Source: Bacteroidales bacterium (GTDB lineage: Bacteria; Bacteroidota; Bacteroidia; Bacteroidales; GCA-2748055). From it: a DNA stretch of 13,323 nt. Every line of letters begins with the position of its first letter. Positions within the stretch are counted from its first letter, which is position 1. The position numbers and the translations under genes were made by a program. The notes beneath the pieces were generated by a model that made no database searches, was not told the origin of the DNA, and saw only the letters and a list, made by a program, of their open reading frames with translations. The stretch spans positions 1-13,323 of the forward strand of contig JAOZLK010000052.1 of assembly GCA_029934875.1 (NCBI GenBank). The letters are read 5' to 3'. Positions 1 to 7,740 of the stretch are shown here, piece by piece.

Positions 1-1377
1 ATCACGGTTTCTGCTGTAGGTTCCGATAATGGTACGGCTTCGGAGATTCTGGTTGCAGAGATTTCCGAAGTGGTGAACTTCTACCTGATGGCAAATAATG
101 TGACGGTGGATGGTTCCACAGCAAACTGGTATGATCCCTCAACCGCATTTCTCATGACCCAGAGCGAAACGGACCCGAACATCTACACTATTGAAGATGC
201 CATTTTTGCAGGCGGCGGTGGTGAAGATGGCTGGGGAGTGTCACTGGCAATCCTCGGGCAGAGCAATGATGTATTGCCGGTAAATGCTGTGTTGGATTAC
301 GCAACCGTCCCAGAGGAGATTGTATTTACTGACTGGTGGGCCTATGGAAACAATGAGTATGTGATGTGGGAAAACTATCCCGGTTATGTCTTTTTCCCTT
401 CAGGTGTCACTGAACAGACCTTCCAGATGATCAGCCAGGATGATGCCTCAATCCCTACCCCATGGGTAAGCGATGAAGACGAGGGTGGATTCTATAACAC
501 GCATGGCCTGCTCTATTATGAATCCCCAGGGGAATATATGATTACCTATAAGGTGGCAGAGAATACGCTGACAGTCACCATGACCGACGCACCCGAGCCT
601 CCGGAAGAAGGACTATTTATTACTGGAAACGGGTATCCTGATTATCCTGAGGTAAACTGGGGCACCACCAATGTGATTTCCATGACAGAGGGTGCTACCG
701 GTGAATTTTCCATCACAGGATTAGCAGTAATGCAGTATGCCGAACTGAAGTTCATCGGGCAGAAATCCTGGTCACCCGACAATTATGGATGGGCCACCAA
801 GGAAACACTGGATCTACCTACGGGGGAGATTGTGAACAGCAACAGCTCTGAACCATTTGTATTTGCCCAGTCGGGTTATTATGATATTAGCTTCAATGAA
901 AATGACCTGAGCTACACCTTTGAAAGGACCGGGGATTATATCGCCTCCATTGACAACATCTATATGATTGGTAACGGAATCGCAGACGCAGATGGCAATG
1001 ACGCTTCCGACTCCTGGGGAAAGGACGAGAGCAAAGCACTTGAACTGATCCCTGTGGATGGTGAGGCCGGAAAATTTGAACTTACTTTTCAATTCCAGGA
1101 CGCACTCATTCAGTCGGGTGGTGATTATGATGATGCCGGTTGTTATTTCTACTTCCTCCTTAATAATAAGTCATGGGGCGCTCCTGCCTATGGTGTGCTT
1201 GGTGGAGATGCCGTCGATGACAGCTGGTATGTCATAGATCCAGCCGACAACACCTATGAAATTATTGCGGATTCAGATTGGGCATCCTACTTCTACTATT
1301 CAGGTCAGGATGGCACCTATAAGATGACTGTGGATACCAACGTGGAGCCGATGACCTGCAGGATTGTAAAGCAATAA
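1..1377 (+). CDS. SusE/SusF-like outer-membrane glycan-binding protein, 3' part (start outside window)
   Basis: The frame is open from the first base to the TAA at 1375-1377 (458 codons), so the gene is cut by the window edge; the GTG at 70 is an internal valine, not the start. Codons 1-23 look like the end of an Ig-like SusE N-terminal domain. Three beta-rich, aromatic-rich modules follow, at roughly codons 24-197, 201-312 and 313-458. Modules 2 and 3 open with matching motifs (FITGNGYPD...NWG and YMIGNGIAD...SWG), typical of tandem SusE/SusF carbohydrate-binding domains. Proteins of this family are surface lipoproteins that hold glycan near the SusC/D importer and have no catalytic activity; the lipoprotein signal would lie upstream of the window. 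The usual order is susC-susD-susE, so this gene probably closes an upstream susCD unit, although it could serve the susCD pair that follows. The family call rests on domain pattern and context, because these proteins diverge strongly. Confidence 0.8.
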   Translation: MTVSAVGSDNGTASEILVAEISEVVNFYLMANNVTVDGSTANWYDPSTAFLMTQSETDPNIYTIEDAIFAGGGGEDGWGVSLAILGQSNDVLPVNAVLDYATVPEEIVFTDWWAYGNNEYVMWENYPGYVFFPSGVTEQTFQMISQDDASIPTPWVSDEDEGGFYNTHGLLYYESPGEYMITYKVAENTLTVTMTDAPEPPEEGLFITGNGYPDYPEVNWGTTNVISMTEGATGEFSITGLAVMQYAELKFIGQKSWSPDNYGWATKETLDLPTGEIVNSNSSEPFVFAQSGYYDISFNENDLSYTFERTGDYIASIDNIYMIGNGIADADGNDASDSWGKDESKALELIPVDGEAGKFELTFQFQDALIQSGGDYDDAGCYFYFLLNNKSWGAPAYGVLGGDAVDDSWYVIDPADNTYEIIADSDWASYFYYSGQDGTYKMTVDTNVEPMTCRIVKQ

Positions 1378-1406
1378 CAACACTATATAAGCTGAATGTA
1401 CTTATG

Positions 1407-1459
1407 ATGTCCATGGACACACGATCTTCCTTGAAGTTGTCACTGTTCATGGACATTTT
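1407..1459 (+). terminator. Strong hairpin plus T-run between SusE/F-like gene and susC
   Basis: The arms ATGTCCATGGAC (1407-1418) and GTTCATGGACAT (1445-1456) form a 12-bp stem with one G-U pair. An inner CTTC/GAAG stem (1426-1429 with 1433-1436) with a three-base loop can form inside it. The outer stem runs straight into TTTT (1456-1459). This is the shape of an intrinsic terminator for the upstream gene. It lies 21 bases before the susC start, so it could also be a leader or attenuator element controlling susC. I saw no convincing Bacteroidota promoter (TTTG / TAnnTTTG) in the 103-bp gap. Confidence 0.5.
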
Positions 1460-1480
1460 ACTAATTCTTAAACCAGATCA

Positions 1481-4400
1481 ATGAAAAGTCTTAACCGTGC
1501 TTTATTGTGGCTGCTTCTCCTGTTGGGAGGAGCTCATGCACTCGGACAGAACATAAGTGGCAGCGTTGTAGATCAGGAGGATAACGCTCTTCCGGGAGTT
1601 AACGTTGTTGTAAAAGGGACCGCAAAAGGGACCATTACTGACGGCGAGGGAAACTACTCCATCGATGCAAATGAGGGTGATGTGCTTTCCTTCTCCTTTA
1701 TCGGCTATGAAAACCAGGAAGTGGTGGTGGCCCGGGACAATACCATCAATATCCAGTTGATGCCAGGCAATGAGCAGCTTGATGAAGTGGTGGTGGTTGG
1801 TTACGGAACCCAGGACAGGTCGTCTATCTCTGCAGCCATTTCATCCGCCAAGGGGGAAGAGTTACAAAAAATGACCACCAGCGACCTTGTTACCTCTCTT
1901 CAGGGCAGGGTAAGTGGAGTTCAGGTTTCACAATCGGGGATGAATCCGGGAGATTCTCCGATTATTATGATCCGGGGGATTTCAACCTTTAACAACAATA
2001 CACCGCTATATGTGGTTGACGGTGCCCCGGTATCTGATATCACATTCCTGACACCCAATGATATTGCTAATGTGCAGGTCCTCAAGGATGCCTCAGCTGC
2101 AGCCATTTATGGTTCACGGGGCTCAAACGGGGTAATTATTGTTACCACAATCAAAGGCAAGCGAGACAAACTTTCCATCACTTTTGAAGGGAAAGCCGGC
2201 GTACAATCTTTTGCCAGGGAGCCCCTGATCGCGGATGCTTATGAATTTGAACATGCCATGGCCCAGTACAATGACCTGGATGAGCCGCTTCCGGTGACCA
2301 CCAATACCAACTGGTTTGACGAGGTTCGCAATGACCCGGCACTGATTCAAAACTATTCATTAAGCATGAATGGTGGCGAAAAGAATACAAAATATTACTT
2401 CAGCACCAACTACTTCTCCCAGGACGGGATCATCAAAGGCAAGGATTTTAGACAATTGAATGCCCGTTTAGGCCTGTCAATGGACCTGAGCAAGAAGATT
2501 ACCCTTGAGCAATCCTTTACCTTCACAAATTCTTTACAGAATCCTGGAACAGGCAGTGAGCCCTGGGATGCCATGCGTCTTCTGCCTACAGATGAAATTT
2601 ATTTACCGGAGGACCAAACAGCCGGGAAGAATGAATATAGTATCTACCAGGGCACCAGCGCAGATGTGCCTAACCTTGTGGCCAGGATTGCCCGCACCGA
2701 TCAATCATACAAGACCAACAAAATCTTTTCCAATACGCAATTTAGCTATAAAATATTAGAGGGATTAACCTTTAAGTCACAGTATAGCTTCTATTATAGT
2801 ACGTGGCAGCGGAACCAATTCTCACCCAAATACTTCATAGAGTCAAGTGACAACAATCCGACTGCATCGGTAAGCCGGGAGCATAATATAAGGTTCAATT
2901 ACGTATGGAACAACACCCTTACTTTTAAACGGCTAATTGAAAAGCACAGTTTCTCCGTGATGGTGGGTAATTCCATTGAGAGGTATCAACACGAGACTTT
3001 GCAGGGCTCAGGAAACGAGGTGCCTCATAATACCTATGAACTTCGTTACCTGGATGCTGCCGTGGATGGGTACCGAACCAAGGGAACCGATCATATCAGT
3101 TCATTGGCCTCCTTCTTTGGACGGGCAACTTATGTTTACGATGACCGATACTTTGCCACAGTGAATTTCAGGGCTGATGCTTCATCCCGTTTCTCCAAGG
3201 AGAACCAGTGGGGCTATTTTCCCTCATTCTCGGCCGGATGGAATGTAGCCAATGAGGGTTTTTTGGAGAACCTGGATTGGTTGAATGTGTTTAAAATCAG
3301 GGGAGGATGGGGTTTGATAGGTAATCAGAATATATCCAATGAGGCTAAACTTACTGTATTGAGGTCGCAAGACAGGGATTATATAAGCGGACCGAACGGA
3401 GACCGAAGGCCAGGTGCTGAACCGGAACAGATTGGTAATCCTGATCTGATCTGGGAAACAGTTGAAGATCGTAATATCGGAACGGATATCACAGTATTGA
3501 ACAGTATCTCGCTTAGTTTTGACCTGTTCGACAGGTTAACCTCAGACATGCTTATGGAAAAAACTGTGCCTCATCACCTGGGATATCCATCCTATGACAT
3601 CTGGGGCACAGATGGCACAGTGTGGTCAAATATCGGATCCATACGCACCAAGGGCTGGGATGCCACAATTTCCTATATGCTGAATAGAAGTGACTGGTCT
3701 TTTTCTGCTTCCGCAAATCTTACCAGCTCCAGGGCCACGGTTGAAAAAATGGCCAATCCGGGTCAGATTATCAACGGGATCTGGGATCGACTGGGCTACA
3801 TTACCCGAACTGAAGAGGGGGGCGGCGTGAGCCAGTTTTATGGATTTGAGATGCTGGGTATTTTTCAGAATCAGACGGAGATCAACAATCATGCAGATAA
3901 CTCGGGTGATTTGATCCAACCGGGTGCAAAACCCGGAGATGTGAAATATGCTGACCTGAATAAGGATGGAACAATTAACGAGGAGGACAAGAAGTACATC
4001 GGGGATCCAAGCCCGGATCTGTATTACGGAATTACCCTTTCGGCAAGGTACAAGGCCTTTGATTTTACCACCACCCTCCAGGGAACAGTGGGAAATGATA
4101 TTGTGAATGGAATGGGCTGGTACACCTACAATGGAAACAGGGGCAATTCCAACCTTGAAAAAGGAGCAGGCTACAGGGCATGGAACGGTGAAAACTCCAC
4201 AAACCTGTATCCAAGACTATCCAAAGCCAGTGAGCTTGCGAATTTTCAACGCTTCTCATCTCAGTATATCAAGGATGGTGCCTTTTTGAGGATGCAGGAT
4301 ATCCAATTGGGTTATACTTTTACCAAGGCGCTAAAGACTAATAGCATAAGGGTGTATCTGTCAGGACAGAACCTGTTTACCATATCCTCTTACAAGGGCA

Positions 4401-4513
4401 TGGATCCTGATTTAAGCGGAGGTTCCTGGGGTCTGTTCGACCGGGGAGTTGATTGGGGTGACTACCCAACGCCGAGGACCATACTGATAGGATTAAGAAT
4501 TGCCTTTAAATAA
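1481..4513 (+). CDS. susC: SusC/RagA-type TonB-dependent outer-membrane glycan transporter
   Basis: This 1010-residue protein has the length and layout of the SusC family. It is the outer-membrane barrel that imports oligosaccharides using TonB energy, with SusD as its lid. Residues 1-23 are a type I signal peptide with a leucine-rich core (LLWLLLLLGG) ending near ALGQ. A carboxypeptidase-regulatory-like beta-sandwich follows (about 24-95; NISGSVVD, then LPGVNVVVKGT), then the family hallmark LDEVVVVGYG (100-109) and a plug domain (about 115-230, including YVVDGAPV and AAIYGSRGSNGVIIV). The rest is the 22-strand barrel, ending in a typical terminal strand (ILIGLRIAFK). There is no N-terminal STN domain, so it is not expected to signal directly to an anti-sigma factor. 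An EF-hand-like loop, DLNKDGTINEED, lies at 825-836. The ATG at 1481 is chosen because the signal peptide begins there; no clear Shine-Dalgarno precedes it. SusD follows after 24 bases, indicating one operon. Confidence 0.96.
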   Translation: MKSLNRALLWLLLLLGGAHALGQNISGSVVDQEDNALPGVNVVVKGTAKGTITDGEGNYSIDANEGDVLSFSFIGYENQEVVVARDNTINIQLMPGNEQLDEVVVVGYGTQDRSSISAAISSAKGEELQKMTTSDLVTSLQGRVSGVQVSQSGMNPGDSPIIMIRGISTFNNNTPLYVVDGAPVSDITFLTPNDIANVQVLKDASAAAIYGSRGSNGVIIVTTIKGKRDKLSITFEGKAGVQSFAREPLIADAYEFEHAMAQYNDLDEPLPVTTNTNWFDEVRNDPALIQNYSLSMNGGEKNTKYYFSTNYFSQDGIIKGKDFRQLNARLGLSMDLSKKITLEQSFTFTNSLQNPGTGSEPWDAMRLLPTDEIYLPEDQTAGKNEYSIYQGTSADVPNLVARIARTDQSYKTNKIFSNTQFSYKILEGLTFKSQYSFYYSTWQRNQFSPKYFIESSDNNPTASVSREHNIRFNYVWNNTLTFKRLIEKHSFSVMVGNSIERYQHETLQGSGNEVPHNTYELRYLDAAVDGYRTKGTDHISSLASFFGRATYVYDDRYFATVNFRADASSRFSKENQWGYFPSFSAGWNVANEGFLENLDWLNVFKIRGGWGLIGNQNISNEAKLTVLRSQDRDYISGPNGDRRPGAEPEQIGNPDLIWETVEDRNIGTDITVLNSISLSFDLFDRLTSDMLMEKTVPHHLGYPSYDIWGTDGTVWSNIGSIRTKGWDATISYMLNRSDWSFSASANLTSSRATVEKMANPGQIINGIWDRLGYITRTEEGGGVSQFYGFEMLGIFQNQTEINNHADNSGDLIQPGAKPGDVKYADLNKDGTINEEDKKYIGDPSPDLYYGITLSARYKAFDFTTTLQGTVGNDIVNGMGWYTYNGNRGNSNLEKGAGYRAWNGENSTNLYPRLSKASELANFQRFSSQYIKDGAFLRMQDIQLGYTFTKALKTNSIRVYLSGQNLFTISSYKGMDPDLSGGSWGLFDRGVDWGDYPTPRTILIGLRIAFK

Positions 4514-4527
4514 GCGGAATAATAATT

Positions 4528-4531
4528 GGAG
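4528..4531 (+). promoter_or_regulatory. Shine-Dalgarno-like GGAG that decides the susD start
   Basis: GGAG sits six bases before the ATG at 4538. That spacing favours 4538 over the in-frame TTG at 4526 (which lies upstream of the site) and over the ATG at 4547. Clear ribosome-binding sites are not general in Bacteroidota, so this supports the start without proving it. Confidence 0.5.
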
Positions 4532-4537
4532 CATAAA

Positions 4538-6127
4538 ATGAGAAAGATGAACAGCTATATTAAATATACGACGATTGTTTTGCTATTTATCACATTTGGA
4601 TGTGAAGACTATCTTGACAATCCGCCATTGGGACAGCAAACCATTGAAACATTTTTTACCGATGAAGCAGAGGCTGAAAAGGGATTGATGGCAGCGTACT
4701 TCTGGCTCAGCGGTAACGATTGGTATTTCAAAGATGTATCCTATACCTTTGGCGATGTGATGTCTGATAATTCATTTGTGGGTTGGTGGGACCTGCCCGA
4801 CTGGACAAGGATCGGGGATTTTGAGATTACTCCTTTAAATGGGCACATCAGCGATAACTGGATCTATACCTACAAGGGGATCTTTAATGCAAACCTTGTA
4901 ATTGAACGCGTACCTCTCTCTCCTGAGATTGATGATGAGGCCTTTATTAAAAAAGTGGTTGCTGAGGCGAAAGCCCTGCGTGCATACCAGTATTTTGGTT
5001 TAGCCAAAATGTTTGGGGGTGTGATCCTGCTTGATCATCCATCCTCAGAGGCTGATGGAGCACTTCAGCGCAGCACACTTGACGAGACCTGGGATTTCAT
5101 TGAGCAGGACCTGTTGGAAGCAATCCCCGATTTGCCGATAAGAAGCCAGCAATCCTCTGAAGAGCAGGGAAGAATTACCGAGGGAATGGCGAGAGCGCTT
5201 TTAACCAAGGTCTATGTATACAGGGAAAAATGGGAAGAGGCACTTGAGATGGCCGAATCCGTGATTTCCACTGATGAATATGCCCTGGTACCCCTGGAGG
5301 TGGTTTGGGATAACTCCATCCGCAACTGCGATGAGTCTGTTTTTGAACTTCAGACCTCCGATGACATCGCTTACTGGTTAGGTTCTACCTTTGCACTGAT
5401 GACACTCAGCCGGAATAGCAGTAATGAGATTGAATCGGGCTGGGGATTTAACACACCCACCAGTCACCTCGACAAGGCCTTTATCGGAAAGGATGGGCTT
5501 ACGGAAGATCCACGAAGACCTTTTACCATTATTCGCCACGGCGAGGGAAGAGATGAAGATGGAAACCTGGATCCGGCCGCTCCGGCCTATAATGTGTTTG
5601 AGGACGGTGTTCCCGATACGGAAGAGAACCCTTCGGCGCGAATTTCCCGCAAGATGTTTTCAAGCAACGCGGTGCGAAACGGCTGGTCAAGCGATGTGGG
5701 GAACTTTAAATACATACGCTATGCCGATCTCTTATTGCTGGCTGCTGAAGCTGCTTATCACGAAGGGGATGAAGGCAAGGCCCGTGATTATGCGAATATG
5801 GTTAGGATGAGAGCCTGGGACAACAAAGAATCAGAGAAAATCATCTCCTCCGGAACAGTCCTCCTGGATGAATTATACCTGGAAAGAAGGCTGGAGATGG
5901 CCATGGAAGGTGAGCGTTTTTATGATCTCAAGAGAACCGGAAAATTGACACAGGCTCTCAGTGACTTTGTGGATTACAATATGAATTCCAATACCGATTT
6001 TGATGCGAAACAGGAAAGTGGATCGCTCTTTGATCCTGATAAGCATACCCTCTTTCCCATACCCCAGGGTCAGATTGATCTCTCTGAAGGGGAGGGAGTT
6101 AAGCTGGAGCAAAATCCCAATTATTGA
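4538..6127 (+). CDS. susD: SusD/RagB-type surface glycan-binding lipoprotein
   Basis: From ATG 4538 the protein has 529 residues, normal for SusD, the surface lipoprotein that captures glycan and forms the lid over SusC. It begins with a lipoprotein signal (MRKMNSYIKY, then a hydrophobic core and ITFGC) with lipidated Cys22 followed by acidic residues (CEDYLD), as is usual for Bacteroidota surface lipoproteins. The helical TPR-like N-terminal SusD domain includes RAYQYFGLAKMFGG (148 onward). The C-terminal RagB/SusD domain includes FKYIRYADLLLLAAEAAY (390 onward), YLERRLEMAMEGERFYDLKR (446-465) and the characteristic ending HTLFPIPQGQID...LEQNPNY. The gene lies 24 bases after susC and is followed by PUL enzymes on the same strand. 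Some gene finders may use TTG 4526, which adds only four residues before the signal peptide. Family assignment is secure; the bound glycan cannot be read from the sequence. Confidence 0.96.
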   Translation: MRKMNSYIKYTTIVLLFITFGCEDYLDNPPLGQQTIETFFTDEAEAEKGLMAAYFWLSGNDWYFKDVSYTFGDVMSDNSFVGWWDLPDWTRIGDFEITPLNGHISDNWIYTYKGIFNANLVIERVPLSPEIDDEAFIKKVVAEAKALRAYQYFGLAKMFGGVILLDHPSSEADGALQRSTLDETWDFIEQDLLEAIPDLPIRSQQSSEEQGRITEGMARALLTKVYVYREKWEEALEMAESVISTDEYALVPLEVVWDNSIRNCDESVFELQTSDDIAYWLGSTFALMTLSRNSSNEIESGWGFNTPTSHLDKAFIGKDGLTEDPRRPFTIIRHGEGRDEDGNLDPAAPAYNVFEDGVPDTEENPSARISRKMFSSNAVRNGWSSDVGNFKYIRYADLLLLAAEAAYHEGDEGKARDYANMVRMRAWDNKESEKIISSGTVLLDELYLERRLEMAMEGERFYDLKRTGKLTQALSDFVDYNMNSNTDFDAKQESGSLFDPDKHTLFPIPQGQIDLSEGEGVKLEQNPNY

Positions 6128-6133
6128 TCATAA

Positions 6134-6145
6134 CCCACGAGTGGG
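6134..6145 (+). other. Short inverted repeat between susD and the GH30 gene
   Basis: CCCAC (6134-6138) and GTGGG (6141-6145) form a small hairpin (CCCA stem with a CGAG loop), seven bases after the susD stop. No T-run follows, so it is unlikely to be a terminator. It could be an mRNA-stabilising or processing hairpin at the end of the susCD segment, which often accumulates more than downstream PUL mRNA. It may equally be chance. Confidence 0.25.
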
Positions 6146-6156
6146 CATATAAATAC

Positions 6157-6170
6157 AGGAAATCATCATT
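6157..6170 (+). promoter_or_regulatory. Shine-Dalgarno AGGAA followed by near-cognate start codons ATC-ATC-ATT
   Basis: AGGAA (6157-6161) precedes three consecutive near-cognate start codons in the GH30 frame: ATC (6162), ATC (6165) and ATT (6168). ATT 6168 lies seven bases after AGGA, good spacing. There is no ATG between the susD stop and this point, and the only in-frame GTG (6141) is followed by an in-frame TAA at 6150-6152. Initiation of the GH30 signal peptide must therefore use a non-AUG codon here, or an ATG has been mutated or miscalled. Confidence 0.5.
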
Positions 6171-7733
6171 CACTATAAAAGCTATATCGTATTCATACTG
6201 GCTATCCTTATTGGGTATGGCTGTAAAGAGAAAGCCCCTCCAGGTAATGAACTGCCTGACGAAGGAGTAATATTCATTGACCTTTCCATGCGAATTCAGG
6301 AGTTGGAGGGTTTTGGAGCATCAGATGCCTGGTCCGTTCAGTATGTGGGGAACTGGCCTGACAAAAAGCGCAGGCACATAGCCGACCTCCTGTTTTCGAC
6401 GGAAGAAGATGATCTGGGAAATCCCATTGGGATCGGATTAAACACCTGGCGTTTTAATGTGGGGGCTGGTTCGGTCACTCAGGGTGGCAGCAGCAATATC
6501 AATGATAAGTGGCGCAGAACGGAAGGTTTTCTTCAAAATGATGGCACCTACGACTGGGATCAACAGAGTGGTCAGCAATGGTTTCTTCAGGCAGCCAGGG
6601 AAAGGGGAGTGGAAAATTTCATTGCTTTTGCAAACAGCCCCCCGGTACAACTTACCAAAAACGGAAAGGCAAACACCTCTGTGGCAGGAAGCTCAAACCT
6701 TGACAGGGAAAACTATGATGCTTATGCAGACTTCCTGGTCCAGGTACTGGATCATTTCAAAAAAGAGAAGGAACTGGAGTTTGATCTGATCAGTCCCCTG
6801 AATGAACCACAGTGGGATTGGGATGGAGGCCAGGAGGGCTGCCCCTTTGTCAATGGCGAAATAAGTGAACTGACCCGCGTATTGAGCGAAAAGCTGTTAG
6901 GTGCAGATGTAAGCTGCAAGATCGAATTGAGCGAGGCTGGTGATATTATCTACCTGTATGACAATTTTACAGATAAGAATAGCAAGGATAATCAGATCGA
7001 GGAGTTTTTCGGTTCTGGTGAAAATTCACTCTCCTCACTTTCCAATATCTCCTTCAATATTGCCGGGCACAGCTACTGGAGTACCGATAAAAGCGAGCTT
7101 ATTCCTCAAAGAAAATCACTTCTGGATAAGATAGAATCGATCACAGCGCTTAATGGCTATGCCATGACGGAATTTTGCATCCTGAATTATGAAGAGATCC
7201 AGGGGAGTGGAAGAGACCTGGGGATTCTGCCGGCACTTTATATGGCGCGCGTGATTCATTATGATCTTACCATAGCCAATGCATCCTCCTGGCAATGGTG
7301 GCTGGCCGTCAGCCCCTATGATTATAAAGATGGCCTGATCTACACCGACAAATCAGAAAGTGATGGCCAGGTTTACACCTCAAAGATGCTTTATGCATTG
7401 GGAAACTACTCCCGTTTTATTGATGCCGGAATGCAGCGGGTAGAAACCACCCAGTTATTTGATAAGTCCAACGAAGATGATTATACCTACAGCAGGGTAA
7501 TGACCTCTGCATATACTTCGGAGGGGAATGAAAAAGTGGTGGTGGTAATGGTCAATTATAACGATTGGGAATACACTACTTCCTTTGACCTTGGAGAGGA
7601 TTGGAGTGAAAGCTCCATGCAGATCTATCGCACCTCAGCTACCGAAAACCTGGTACTGGCAGGAACTCAAAAAGTGAGTGGTGAGATTCTAATCGAACCT
7701 CAATCCATCACTACTTTTGTGATTCACAAATAA
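6168..7733 (+). CDS. GH30-family glycoside hydrolase lipoprotein (probable non-AUG start)
   Basis: From ATT 6168 this is 521 residues. A lipoprotein signal (HYKSYIVFILAILIGYGC, lipid on Cys19, then KEKAPP) leads into the first beta strand of a GH30 domain (VIFIDLSMRIQELEGFGAS). GH30 enzymes are retaining hydrolases acting on beta-linked glycans; this Glyco_hydr_30_2-like type includes beta-1,6-galactanase-like enzymes. In numbering from ATT, the likely acid/base is Glu213 (SPLNEPQWDWDGG) and the nucleophile Glu335 (AMTEFCILNY), both intact. WQWWLAVSPYDYKDG is a further family signature. A beta-sandwich closes the protein (about 435-521). The ATG at 6288 would remove the signal and the first domain strand, so I reject it as the true start. 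The gene follows susD by 40 bases and precedes the esterase by 7, so it is likely part of the susCD operon. The exact substrate is unknown. Confidence 0.87.
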   Translation: MHYKSYIVFILAILIGYGCKEKAPPGNELPDEGVIFIDLSMRIQELEGFGASDAWSVQYVGNWPDKKRRHIADLLFSTEEDDLGNPIGIGLNTWRFNVGAGSVTQGGSSNINDKWRRTEGFLQNDGTYDWDQQSGQQWFLQAARERGVENFIAFANSPPVQLTKNGKANTSVAGSSNLDRENYDAYADFLVQVLDHFKKEKELEFDLISPLNEPQWDWDGGQEGCPFVNGEISELTRVLSEKLLGADVSCKIELSEAGDIIYLYDNFTDKNSKDNQIEEFFGSGENSLSSLSNISFNIAGHSYWSTDKSELIPQRKSLLDKIESITALNGYAMTEFCILNYEEIQGSGRDLGILPALYMARVIHYDLTIANASSWQWWLAVSPYDYKDGLIYTDKSESDGQVYTSKMLYALGNYSRFIDAGMQRVETTQLFDKSNEDDYTYSRVMTSAYTSEGNEKVVVVMVNYNDWEYTTSFDLGEDWSESSMQIYRTSATENLVLAGTQKVSGEILIEPQSITTFVIHK

Positions 7734-7740
7734 CCGCTAC

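Noticed and set aside
1378..1480. A sigma-ABfr promoter (TTTG / TAnnTTTG) before susC
   Set aside because: No pair of elements with acceptable match and spacing was found; TTGAAG at 1431 has no partner -7 element.
3920..3936. Inverted repeat CCGGGT...ACCCGG inside susC
   Set aside because: It falls in well-conserved coding sequence (QPGAKPGD) and has no T-run, so codon usage explains it.
4526..6127. SusD start at TTG 4526
   Set aside because: It lies upstream of the GGAG site; ATG 4538 gives a normal lipoprotein signal with good ribosome-binding spacing.
6288..7733. GH30 gene starting at ATG 6288
   Set aside because: This Met lies inside the first conserved strand of the GH30 domain, and the same open frame upstream encodes a lipoprotein signal peptide.
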